From positions 1-64,000 of the forward strand of contig NZ_CANLFS010000016.1 in assembly GCF_947490095.1 (NCBI RefSeq): a DNA stretch of 64,000 bases. Reading direction: 5' to 3'. Below the pieces are notes generated by a model. The model saw only the letters and a program-made list of their open reading frames with translations. It searched no databases and was not told where the DNA came from. This stretch comes from an uncultured Halomonas sp. Its GTDB lineage: Bacteria > Pseudomonadota > Gammaproteobacteria > Pseudomonadales > Halomonadaceae. The position numbers and the translations under genes were made by a program. This document shows positions 1-7,199 of the stretch, piece by piece (positions within the stretch are counted from its first letter, which is position 1; the number at the start of each line of letters is the position of its first letter).

Positions 1-881
1 TGAATTGCTGAAGAAGCTCCCTCGCGGCTAGCAGAGGATAACTCCTATAGGCGATTTGATCATCCGGTACCCCACACCTATCCAAGTCTGGAAGATACTG
101 CTTGGCCGCCTTGGTGCGTGAATGACGACGCTGCCGCTTTTTCTCCTCGCTGTAGAGCTGAAGACCGCGGAAGAGAGCATCGACTTCGCTCTCCTCTAAA
201 ACCCTTCTTGAATCTGTTTCTACCTCGCCGGAATCGATATCGGCTCGCTGACGCTTTAGGCGCGCCCGCTGAAGTGGGTTCCGCTCGAGCACCTCGATTT
301 CCACTGCGTAGTTCAGCATCGACCTGAGCACGTTCCAAGACCGCTTGATGGACGAATATGCGAGCCCCCCTTCCCTCCATCGCCAGTTGCCAGGCGAGCA
401 GATCCTGCTTCCCCAACTCCAGCAGCTCACGACTCCGCCAGTCACGGAAATCGCGATTGAGCCGCTTGAGATCCTCGCTGCCTTGCTTGTTGCGCATCAA
501 GTGCTCGCGGAAAGGGCCATCGGCGAATTCCGCAAAGGTCACTGCCGAGACTTCCTGGCCCTTCGCCTCCAAGAGCTCCCGACGCTTACGCTCACGCTCG
601 ATGTGGGGCTCGATACCGTTGGCAATGCCTGCCAGCCAACCTGTGACGATTTCTCTGGCGACATCGGCGGATACGCCAGGCCACGGGCCAACTCTCACAG
701 CAGGGCGCTTGTGTTCGATCTTGGATCGATATCGGTAGAAGAAGGACACCACCGACTGATCGCGGCTCAGCATGCAGGAAAACCCCATGATGAGCGTGTC
801 TCTGATCTCAGATACGCCCTTTTTCCTAGCATCATGGATAGCGGCTTCGGTGATACGACGCGAAATGACTTTTCTGGACAT
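1..881 (-). pseudogene. Phage-type tyrosine integrase, frameshifted and cut by the window edge
   Basis: Site-specific recombinase of the kind that inserts islands at tRNA genes. From the start at 881 the frame encodes an N-terminal arm-type DNA-binding domain (roughly residues 1-100, with RVGPWPGVSADVAREI-like sequence) and the start of the core-binding domain. At a run of six C (365-370; six G in the sense strand) the frame breaks. Dropping one base restores a typical core-binding sequence (LAYSSIKRSWNVLRSMLNYAV, then NPLQRARLKR), and that frame stays open to position 1. The catalytic domain lies outside the window. The start is about 240 bp from the tRNA-like repeat at 1124, as expected for an integrase beside its attachment site. 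The single-base slip in a homopolymer may be a real inactivating mutation or a sequencing error. Confidence 0.75.
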
Positions 882-1123
882 GGACCAATCCTCAGCAGAG
901 TGGATGACTGGAGACCCTGATGCACAGCATCAAGGGCCCGCCAGCCGTCCACGAGCCGTCCACAAGCGCTCTGACTCACGACAGAACGATGGACGAACGG
1001 GGTGTCCACAAACTTATGCTAAGGATATTTAGGCTTTCAAGTTATCGGAAAGTAGACACCAATTGCATACATTTAGGCACATATTTTACCGACATCGACA
1101 ACATTAGTGCTTGCAGGTGCGCT

Positions 1124-1169
1124 CTTCGGGAGGCAGAGGTCGTAGGTTCGAATCCTGCTACTCCGACCA
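1124..1169 (+). repeat. tRNA-Pro(CGG)-like 3' half, copy A (attachment-site remnant)
   Basis: The 46-bp stretch begins with an anticodon-loop-like TTCGGGA, carries a T-arm GTAGG-TTCGAAT-CCTGC, then an acceptor strand and CCA end (CTCCGACCA). No 5' half with D-arm and matching acceptor CGGAGTA lies upstream, so it is not a working tRNA. It is followed 7 bp later by a terminator hairpin, the arrangement expected downstream of a real tRNA gene. Lying next to the integrase, it is best read as the att site of an integrated element. The amino-acid identity rests on the TTCGGGA loop and the CTCCGACCA end, and is an inference. Confidence 0.6.
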
Positions 1170-1175
1170 AGAATA

Positions 1176-1226
1176 TCAGCAAAAACGGCCACTTAGCTCA
1201 ATTGAGCGGTGGCCGCTTTTCGTTGC
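1176..1226 (+). repeat. 51-bp terminator-like repeat, left copy
   Basis: Contains a hairpin at 1186-1215 (CGGCCAC ... GTGGCCG with an inner GCTC-AATT-GAGC stem) flanked by A5 on the left and CTTTT on the right, so it can act as a factor-independent terminator in both directions. A second copy at 3980-4030 matches at 48 of 51 positions. The two lie in the same orientation and bracket the betT region. Being right behind the tRNA-like copy A, this is probably the native terminator of the target tRNA gene, duplicated by an insertion event. Confidence 0.7.
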
Positions 1227-1386
1227 TTTGCCGTCGAGTCAACACATGGCCAACAACCTGCGTGATGAATCAACGTCAGCGTCGATTGCTTACCGCCTCA
1301 CCCATGACCCGCAACCACATGATGTAGTTGCACTATATAATCTCTCACTGTCGTTCGCTGACGTCTGATATACACGGCAAATACTC

Positions 1387-1432
1387 CTTCGGGAGACAGA
1401 GATCGTAGATTCGAATCCTGCTACTCCGACCA
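1387..1432 (+). repeat. tRNA-Pro(CGG)-like 3' half, copy B
   Basis: Direct repeat of copy A (1124-1169), differing at 3 of 46 positions, all G to A. It keeps the CCTGCTACTCCGACCA end intact but lacks the terminator that follows copy A. A tandem second att-like site suggests repeated or nested integration at the same tRNA target. The changes lie in the anticodon-arm and T-arm part, consistent with decay without selection for tRNA function. Confidence 0.6.
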
Positions 1433-1821
1433 TCGATTCGAATAACTTGCAGATTGCTCGCATCAGGGTGCAGGTATCTTGCATGACATCGCCCTCGGCA
1501 CCACCCGGGGGCTTTATGTTTCCGGCCTTCTGTTCCGGCCAAGTACCGCAACAGCGGAACCTGTTACTGTCCGGTGCCAGGCGCACGCAGCGCTTTACCA
1601 TGCAGCCGCCAACTTTCGCCCCTTGAACTCGAGCGAATCACCTCGCCGACGCCCCGGAACCAAACGGGCAGCCCGGAATGAAAACGCCGGCCGTGGCAAG
1701 CGAATTGGCGGCCCACCTGCGTCATGGCACCCTACGATCACCGACTCACCCTTATACAACCCAGGCCAGGCGGAGTAAGGTCAAGCTTTCGCACACGAAG
1801 ACACTGTAGAGGAGTCACGAC
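1433..1821. other. Intergenic stretch, no gene recognised
   Basis: About 390 bp between att-like copy B and the betT leader. Short frames on both strands show no recognisable protein. A GC-rich dyad near 1495-1512 and a GGCC-flanked dyad near 1520-1545 could be old terminators. No convincing sigma-70 promoter for betT is visible. The 882-1123 interval upstream of the integrase is similarly empty, apart from presumably holding the integrase promoter. Confidence 0.4.
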
Positions 1822-1863
1822 ATGCAATGCGATGCCTACGTAGTCGCCGGAGGTGCGCCATGA
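1822..1863 (+). CDS. Possible 13-codon leader peptide overlapping betT
   Basis: An ATG at 1822 is preceded at a 7-base spacing by a strong GAGGAG ribosome site (1809-1814). It opens a 13-codon frame (MQCDAYVVAGGAP) that ends in TGA at 1861-1863. The betT ATG (1860) overlaps this stop as ATGA, and the betT ribosome site GGAGG (1849-1853) lies inside the leader. This is the classic layout for translational coupling or leader-peptide control. Alternatively it is the stub of a deleted upstream gene. No stalling motif is evident. Confidence 0.4.
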   Translation: MQCDAYVVAGGAP

Positions 1864-3914
1864 GCACCGAGACCGCAGACACCAAGCAACCTTCGGAGCA
1901 CGCGGACAAGACGGCCCTTCCCCCGGTTAACTGGCCCGTATTCATCTGGGCCGCCATTGGATCAATAACAATCACCCTGTGGGCGCTCATTACCCCCGAA
2001 TCCGCCCAGGAAGTGCTTGGCGCCGTGGTGGGATGGACCTCGGACTGGTTCGGATGGTTCTACGTCCTGCTCGCAGGCGCAGTGCTCGCCTTCGTGATCT
2101 ACCTTGCCTTCTCCCGTTTTGGCAACACCAAGCTCGGGCCGGAAAACTCCAAGCCAGAGTTCTCCACCATCGCCTGGGCGTCCATGCTGTTCGCCGCCGG
2201 CATCGGTACCGACCTGATGTTCTTCGCCGTCGCCGAGCCCGTCACTCAGTATCTGCACCCGCCCTCGGGCGCAGCGGAAACTGTCGACGCCGCCCGGCAG
2301 GCCACCGTGTGGACCCTGTTCCACTACGGAGTCTCCGGGTGGGGAATGTATGCGCTGATGGGAATGGCCCTGGCGTATTTTGCCTACCGGATGAAACTTC
2401 CCCTCGCCGTCCGCTCCTCGCTCGCTCCGATTTTCGGCAAGCGTATCCACGGGCCCCTGGGGGACACCGTGGACTTTGCGGCGCTTCTGGGCACGATCTT
2501 CGGGGTGGCAACCTCGCTGGGGATCGGCGTGGTGATGGTCAACGTAGGGCTAGCCACCGTGCTGGGAGTGCCGGTGAGTACCGCTACCCAGGTAGCGATC
2601 GTCGTCATGGGCGTGGGTGTCGCCATTCTCTCGGCGGTATCCGGGGTTGATAAAGGCATCAAGTTTCTCTCGTTGATGAACGTGTTCTTCGCGATCGGCC
2701 TGAGCCTATGGATCCTCGTTACGGGGAAGACCCAATACCTGCTGGACGGACTGGTGCTGAACATCGGGGACTTCGTCAGCATGTTCCCGAACATGATCCT
2801 GCAGACCTTCGCCTTCGAGGACACTGGCACCTGGATGAGCGACTGGACCCTGTTCTTCTGGGCCTGGTGGGTCGCCTGGGCCTCCTTCGTCGGCATGTTC
2901 CTCGCTCGAATCTCCCGGGGCCGCACAATCCGACAATTCGTCATCGGTACGCTGACCATCCCCTTCGCGTACATACTCATGTGGATCTCCATCTACGGAA
3001 ACTCTGCCCTGGACATCATCCGCAGCGGGGACGCCAAGTTCGGCATTGAAACCGTTCTCAACCCCGAGGGTGGGTTCTACGAACTGCTCTCGCACTACCC
3101 TGCTTTCATGTTCATCGCCGGGCTTGCAACACTGACCGCGCTGCTCTTCTACGTCACCAGTGCCGACTCGGCTGCTCTGGTCATGGCGAATCTTTCCTCC
3201 CGCCTGCCCACCCCTCAGCACGACGGACGGGCTGCACTGCGGATCTTCTGGGCAATTGCCACCGGCGCGCTCACGATCGCGATGCTCATCGTAGGCGGGA
3301 TTGGAGCACTGCAAAACGCCACGGTCATCATGGGGCTGCCGTTCTCCTTCGTGATGATCCTGGTCATGATCAGTCTCTACCGATCGCTGCGAGTGGAAGC
3401 CCGGCGCCTGGACAGCGGCGAGCAGGCAATGCCCGTGTCGGGACGCACCACCCGTAGCGTAGAGGTGCGCTGGCAGTACCGCCTGGGGCGGATGCTTACC
3501 TTCCCCAACGCAGGGCGGGCTCGGGAGTTCGAGGAAAAGACCCTCCTGCCCACCCTCGAGGAAATCGTCGATGAGCTCGCGAACCGGGGAATCACCTCCA
3601 CGTGTGAAACGCGCCTCAACGAGGAAGGGGAAAGGTACATTGAGCTCGAGATCGACCCTTCCTCCGAGCACCCCTTCCACTACCAGGTATTCCGCAAGGA
3701 AGCGCCGGCACCGCAGATCGGCGGGCGCCCGGCCCAGGTGGCAGACAAGTTTGTGCGCATGGAGGTATACCTCGATGTCGCTGCTTCACAAGGTTACGAC
3801 ATCATGGGTTATACCAGAGAGCAGCTGCTGGACGACGTGCTGGATCAGTACGGGCGTCACCTGGAGTTCCTGCAAATGCAGGAGTTCGCGCTCAATGCTC
3901 ACGAGACGAATTGA
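1860..3914 (+). CDS. betT: BetT-type high-affinity choline transporter (BCCT family)
   Basis: Inner-membrane, ion-coupled uptake of choline for conversion to glycine betaine, an osmoprotectant. The 684-residue product has the 12-helix BCCT core, including GIGTDLMFFAVAEPVTQY near residue 115 and the WTLFFWAWWVAWASFVG helix with ARISRGRTIRQF. It also has a C-terminal cytoplasmic tail of about 160 residues, typical of long BetT proteins (E. coli BetT is 677). ATG 1860 is preferred over the in-frame 1827 because GGAGG lies 6 bases upstream and the N-terminus then matches the family. The gene stands alone between two copies of a 51-bp repeat, with no betIBA nearby, and may be a horizontally acquired cargo gene. 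Choline specificity is inferred from the subfamily motif. Confidence 0.85.
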   Translation: MSTETADTKQPSEHADKTALPPVNWPVFIWAAIGSITITLWALITPESAQEVLGAVVGWTSDWFGWFYVLLAGAVLAFVIYLAFSRFGNTKLGPENSKPEFSTIAWASMLFAAGIGTDLMFFAVAEPVTQYLHPPSGAAETVDAARQATVWTLFHYGVSGWGMYALMGMALAYFAYRMKLPLAVRSSLAPIFGKRIHGPLGDTVDFAALLGTIFGVATSLGIGVVMVNVGLATVLGVPVSTATQVAIVVMGVGVAILSAVSGVDKGIKFLSLMNVFFAIGLSLWILVTGKTQYLLDGLVLNIGDFVSMFPNMILQTFAFEDTGTWMSDWTLFFWAWWVAWASFVGMFLARISRGRTIRQFVIGTLTIPFAYILMWISIYGNSALDIIRSGDAKFGIETVLNPEGGFYELLSHYPAFMFIAGLATLTALLFYVTSADSAALVMANLSSRLPTPQHDGRAALRIFWAIATGALTIAMLIVGGIGALQNATVIMGLPFSFVMILVMISLYRSLRVEARRLDSGEQAMPVSGRTTRSVEVRWQYRLGRMLTFPNAGRAREFEEKTLLPTLEEIVDELANRGITSTCETRLNEEGERYIELEIDPSSEHPFHYQVFRKEAPAPQIGGRPAQVADKFVRMEVYLDVAASQGYDIMGYTREQLLDDVLDQYGRHLEFLQMQEFALNAHETN

Positions 3915-3979
3915 CGCGAACGCGCGAGGAGCGTCCGCCGCCACACTCGCCTCGACCGTGACGAGGCCTTAGAGCGGCT

Positions 3980-4030
3980 TCAGCAAAAACGGCCACTTAG
4001 CTCATTAGAGCGGTGGCCGTTTTTCGTTGC
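3980..4030 (+). repeat. 51-bp terminator-like repeat, right copy
   Basis: Near-identical to 1176-1226 (3 mismatches). Its hairpin spans 3990-4019 (CGGCCAC ... GTGGCCG) and is followed by five T. It sits between the convergent betT and universal stress genes and probably terminates both. Direct duplication on either side of betT is the strongest sign that the betT segment arrived as a unit. Confidence 0.75.
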
Positions 4031-4067
4031 TCGCTCCCCACGACAGCGGGGCCTCGCCGCCCGCCCC

Positions 4068-4520
4068 TCAGGTCACGGTGATGACACCACAATCGGCGAT
4101 ATGGCTGACCTTGTGGGAGACGCTGCCAAATATCATGCCGCGCACATTACTGAGCCCGCGGCTGCCCATGACGATAACGTCGGCCCCAACGTCGGCGGCC
4201 TGCTCCTTGATCCGCTGGGCCGGGTACCCCTGGCGCACACTCTCTTCCACATCCAGGCCACCGAGATCAACCGCGGTACGCGCCTGTTCGATCACCTTGC
4301 GGGCCTCATCCTTCATGCCCTGGGCCAGCTTCTCGCGCTCCTCGGCGGAAAAGGGCTCGACGGGGCCTCCCGCAAACAGCCCGATGTTGTCCGGTGGAAA
4401 TTCCGCCACTGTCATCAGGTGCAGCTTCGCCTCTCCTCCACGGGCCAGGGAAGCGGCAATCCTGAGCGCCTTGATGGCATGGTCGGAACCGTCGAGGGGA
4501 ACCAGAATCATGGAATACAT
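4068..4520 (-). CDS. Universal stress protein, UspA family
   Basis: A 150-residue cytoplasmic single-domain Usp. It opens with the usual MILVPLDGSDHA strand and turn, and near its C-terminus carries GSRGLSNVRGMIFGSVS. That fits the G-2x-G-9x-G-S/T pattern of the ATP-binding Usp branch. The start at 4520 is chosen over a longer frame because AGGAG lies at good spacing and the family begins with this strand. The promoter region carries an FNR/Anr-like box, pointing to induction at low oxygen. It is convergent with betT and separated from it by a strong bidirectional terminator. Confidence 0.9.
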   Translation of the reverse strand: MYSMILVPLDGSDHAIKALRIAASLARGGEAKLHLMTVAEFPPDNIGLFAGGPVEPFSAEEREKLAQGMKDEARKVIEQARTAVDLGGLDVEESVRQGYPAQRIKEQAADVGADVIVMGSRGLSNVRGMIFGSVSHKVSHIADCGVITVT

Positions 4521-4574
4521 GGCGTCGCTCCTGCAGCTACGAAGATGAAGGGGCGAAGACACCCCACGCCTCTC

Positions 4575-4615
4575 AGCATAGCTCCATGGCGGGCCCTAGA
4601 CTTGCTCTACATCAA
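4575..4615 (-). promoter_or_regulatory. FNR/Anr-type class II promoter for the usp gene
   Basis: On the minus strand the box TTGATGTAGAGCAA (4615-4602) matches TTGAT-N4-ATCAA at all but one base. A TATGCT -10 element lies at 4580-4575. If transcription starts near 4568, the box centre falls at about -41, the position of class II FNR activation. Many proteobacterial usp genes are under Anr/FNR control, which supports the reading. Confidence 0.6.
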
Positions 4616-4645
4616 GCTTGACTCCGAACCATCGAGGCCGAATTG

Positions 4646-4897
4646 TCAAGGTGATCCATCGTCATTCTCCTCGGCCGCCGCCTGCCGTCGGCTCCGGACC
4701 TTCCGCGCCTGATTACGGCGATAGCGCCGCGCCAGGGCGATCCATAACGCGGCCACCACCATGGTCGCCAGGGCCAAGCCCTGCCAGGGGCGGGCCGCAT
4801 CGCCCATTACCGTTTCCAGCGTAATGATCAGGATAAAGCCCAGCGCCTGGCTGGCGATGGCCAGGGCACGCAGGGTGTCGAAGGCGGACTTGGCCAT
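4646..4897 (-). CDS. Small two-helix membrane protein, function unknown
   Basis: The 83-residue product starts MAKSAFDTLRALAIASQ, has two predicted membrane helices (about residues 10-28 and 38-54), and ends in an arginine-rich then acidic tail (RRYRRNQARKVRSRRQ...EENDDGSP). A GGGAG ribosome site precedes ATG 4897. The longer upstream frame lacks such a site and adds an unlikely N-terminus. No named family is recognised. It lies upstream of usp on the same strand but is separated from it by the usp promoter, so they are probably independent units. Confidence 0.6.
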   Translation of the reverse strand: MAKSAFDTLRALAIASQALGFILIITLETVMGDAARPWQGLALATMVVAALWIALARRYRRNQARKVRSRRQAAAEENDDGSP

Positions 4898-5053
4898 GGT
4901 GGCTCCCGGTAGCGATTGCGTAAGATGGGCCGAATACTGTGGATGACAGTCCCGGTCACCGGCAGTAGGCTTGGCGGGGTCCGGGATCGGCTGCGCCACA
5001 GTGTAACCGCTCACTCACCGTCCGCCGACCCTGCCCTCAAGGAGTCATGCCTC

Positions 5054-5857
5054 ATGGATGCCATCGCCCTGGGTCCCGTCCTGCTCTCGCTACCCCGCCT
5101 CTACGCACTCGTGGCGGCACTGCTGTTGCTGGGTGCCAGCGGCTGGCTGCTGGGCCTGCCCCGTCGTACCCACAGCCGCTGGTTCAATGGCCTGCTGCTG
5201 GCCTGGCTGGTCGGCGCGCGGATCGGCCATGTGGCGCTTAATCTCGATGCCTACGCCTCCGCCCCGCTGGATATCCTCAAGCTGTGGCAGCCCGGCTACC
5301 ACGGGCTCTGGGGCCTGATGGCCGGACTCATCTGGACCGGCTGGGCGCTGCGCGAGCACCTCGGTCGACTGATCGGTGCCATGGCCATGCTGGTGGTGGT
5401 CTCGGCGCTGTGGCTGGCCACCGTCACCCTGGCCCCCTTCGGTAGCGGCATGGCGCTCAAGACCCTGCCCGATACGGCCCTGGAAAATCTCGAAGGCGAG
5501 GCCATCAACCTGCGCGACCTCGAGGGCGAGCGCGTGGTGCTCAACCTGTGGGCCACCTGGTGCCCGCCCTGCCGGCGCGAGATGCCTCTGTTGGCCGAGG
5601 CCGATGCCCGTGAAGGTGTTACCGTGGTGGTCGCCAACCAGGGCGAGTCGCTGCTGCAGGTGGTGCGCTACCTGGACGACCAGGAACTCGACTTCCACTA
5701 CCCCCTGCTCGACCCGCATCAGGAGCTGATGGTGCTGAGCGAGTCGCCCGGCCTGCCCACCACCCTGCTGTTCGACGCCCAGGGTCGCGCCGTGGACCAA
5801 CAGGTAGGCGAGCTGACCCGTGCCCGGCTCGACGCCTGGCTGGCACCGTCGCCCTAG
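5054..5857 (+). CDS. Membrane-anchored TlpA-like thioredoxin with Lgt-like N-terminal domain
   Basis: A 267-residue thiol-disulfide oxidoreductase expected to face the periplasm. Residues 10-35, 42-62, 83-100 and 106-128 are hydrophobic segments. Part of this region (GARIGHVALNLDAYASAPLDI, then GYHGLWGLMAG) resembles the core of prolipoprotein diacylglyceryl transferase but is shorter. Residues 135-265 form a TlpA/ResA-like thioredoxin fold with the active site W169-C170-P-P-C173 and a cis-proline in GLPTT (about 235). ATG 5054 fits the family, and AAGGAG lies upstream. It is a reductase or electron carrier for cell-envelope thiols; the partner is unknown. Confidence 0.75.
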   Translation: MDAIALGPVLLSLPRLYALVAALLLLGASGWLLGLPRRTHSRWFNGLLLAWLVGARIGHVALNLDAYASAPLDILKLWQPGYHGLWGLMAGLIWTGWALREHLGRLIGAMAMLVVVSALWLATVTLAPFGSGMALKTLPDTALENLEGEAINLRDLEGERVVLNLWATWCPPCRREMPLLAEADAREGVTVVVANQGESLLQVVRYLDDQELDFHYPLLDPHQELMVLSESPGLPTTLLFDAQGRAVDQQVGELTRARLDAWLAPSP

Positions 5858-5900
5858 CCCTCTCACCCCGGTCGGCCACCACCGGGCCGGCCATCCCAAA

Positions 5901-5937
5901 GCCGCGACACTGTGCCACGACGGTACGGTGTCGCGGC
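5901..5937 (+). terminator. Hairpin downstream of the TlpA-like gene
   Basis: A perfect 10-bp stem GCCGCGACAC / GTGTCGCGGC separated by 17 bases. The following CCTTACC is a poor U-tract, so termination may be weak or factor-assisted. Confidence 0.45.
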
Positions 5938-5970
5938 CCTTACCATCTCCGATCCCAAGGGAGCTCTCCC

Positions 5971-6738
5971 ATGTACGATCCTCAGCAGTTTACGCTGACC
6001 GGCCAGGTCGCCCTCATCACCGGCGCCGGCGCCGGCATCGGCCAAGCTATCGCCGAAACGTTCGCCCGGGCCGGCGCCGCCGTCGTGGTCAGCGACCTGG
6101 ATATCGACTCGGCCGCCGCGGTGGCGAAGGGTATTGAAGACGCCGGCGGCCGAGCCACCAGCGTCGCCTGCGACGTCACCCGCGAGGCAGACCTCAGTGG
6201 AGTGGTGGCCAAGGCGGTGGATACCTTCGGCAAGCTGACACTGCTGGTCAGCAACGCCGGAGGCGGCGGCCCCAAGCCCTTCGACATGCCCATGGAAGAC
6301 TTCCGTCGCGCCTACGACCTGAACGTCTTCTCGCTGTTCCGCCTGGCCCAGCTGGCCGCGCCGGAGATGGAGAAGGCCGGAGGTGGCGCGATACTGGCCA
6401 TCACCTCGATGTCGGCCGAGAACAAGAACAAGCGCATGGCCGCCTACGGCTCCTCCAAGGCGGCCACCAGTCACCTGGTGCGCAATATCGCCTTCGACCT
6501 CGGCCCCAGGAACATTCGGGTCAACGGCATTGCCCCGGGAGCCACCCGCACCGAAGCGCTGAAATCGGTACTCAACGACGAGATCGAGCAGCGGATGCTC
6601 GCCCACACCCCGCTGAAGAGACTCGGCGAGCCCGAGGACATGGCCAACGCGGCGCTGTTCCTGTGTGCGCCGGCCTCGAGCTGGATCAGCGGTCAGATTC
6701 TTACCGTCTCCGGCGGCGGCGTTCAGGAGCTGGACTGA
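5971..6738 (+). CDS. hdhA: 7-alpha-hydroxysteroid dehydrogenase homologue (SDR)
   Basis: An NAD-dependent short-chain dehydrogenase of 255 residues, the same length as E. coli HdhA and visibly close along its whole length. Shared stretches include NAGGGGPKPFDMPM, RNIRVNGIAPGA and the C-terminal GQILTVSGGGVQEL. The cofactor motif GAGAGIG is at 18-24 and the catalytic Ser146, Tyr159 and Lys163 align exactly. HdhA oxidises the 7-alpha-hydroxyl of bile acids. In a saline, probably free-living organism the true substrate may be another hydroxysteroid or secondary alcohol. The start at 5971 has GGGAGCTC upstream. Confidence 0.85.
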   Translation: MYDPQQFTLTGQVALITGAGAGIGQAIAETFARAGAAVVVSDLDIDSAAAVAKGIEDAGGRATSVACDVTREADLSGVVAKAVDTFGKLTLLVSNAGGGGPKPFDMPMEDFRRAYDLNVFSLFRLAQLAAPEMEKAGGGAILAITSMSAENKNKRMAAYGSSKAATSHLVRNIAFDLGPRNIRVNGIAPGATRTEALKSVLNDEIEQRMLAHTPLKRLGEPEDMANAALFLCAPASSWISGQILTVSGGGVQELD

Positions 6739-6927
6739 ACTCGGCCGCCACAAAGGCATGACATCATCGGCGGGGTGGGCAACAAGCGCTACGCTGACTG
6801 CCTAGGCGAGACCACTCTGCACGGCGTGATGTCGGCGCCCAAGTCGTTCACCGGACTAATCGGCGAAACGCTGATGGCCGAAGGCTACGCCTACCCCAGG
6901 CCGACGTCTGGACTTACGCTCGGATAG
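6739..6927 (+). pseudogene. Possible gene remnant behind hdhA
   Basis: The reading frame continues open after the hdhA TGA for 62 codons to TAG at 6925-6927. It reads as protein-like (HDIIGGVGNKRYADCLGE, then SAPKSFTGLIGETLMAEGY), ending right at a terminator hairpin. It has no good start or ribosome site of its own. It looks like the C-terminal scrap of a deleted gene, but I do not recognise the family. The rest of the gap (6949-7199) shows no gene and contains the ribosome site for the next transporter. Confidence 0.35.
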
Positions 6928-6948
6928 GCAGCCCGCTGCTGCCTATCC
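6922..6948 (+). terminator. Terminator after the hdhA region
   Basis: A perfect 10-bp stem GGATAGGCAG / CTGCCTATCC with a 7-base loop, followed by a pyrimidine-rich CTCTCCTCT. It closes the hdhA transcript before the BCCT operon. Confidence 0.65.
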
Positions 6949-7199
6949 CTCTCCTCTGCCACGATTGACATCGCTTCTTCGACGACACCCAACTGTCGAG
7001 GCGGCGCCTCCGAGCGCACGTACTCTGGATTGCCCGCTCGCCGCGAGCGGGCCACGCCACCTCACCCCCGAGCCCCATTCCCTAAACGCATACCCCCATA
7101 CCCAGATAGCGCTTGCCGGCAGGGCCATATCAGCCGGTAAGGTACGCCGTCATGCACTCGGTGCATCACCGGGGAATAACGATAATGGGAGCGATGAGT

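Noticed and set aside
1109..1169. Complete tRNA gene at 1109-1169
   Set aside because: No 5' acceptor strand or D-arm can be found upstream; only the 3' half is present.
1290..1601. Minus-strand frame of 103 codons across the second tRNA-like repeat
   Set aside because: No recognisable domain, and it reads through the att-like repeat; likely chance.
4916..5053. Longer N-terminus for the TlpA-like protein
   Set aside because: It extends the frame without family support; AAGGAG lies just before ATG 5054.
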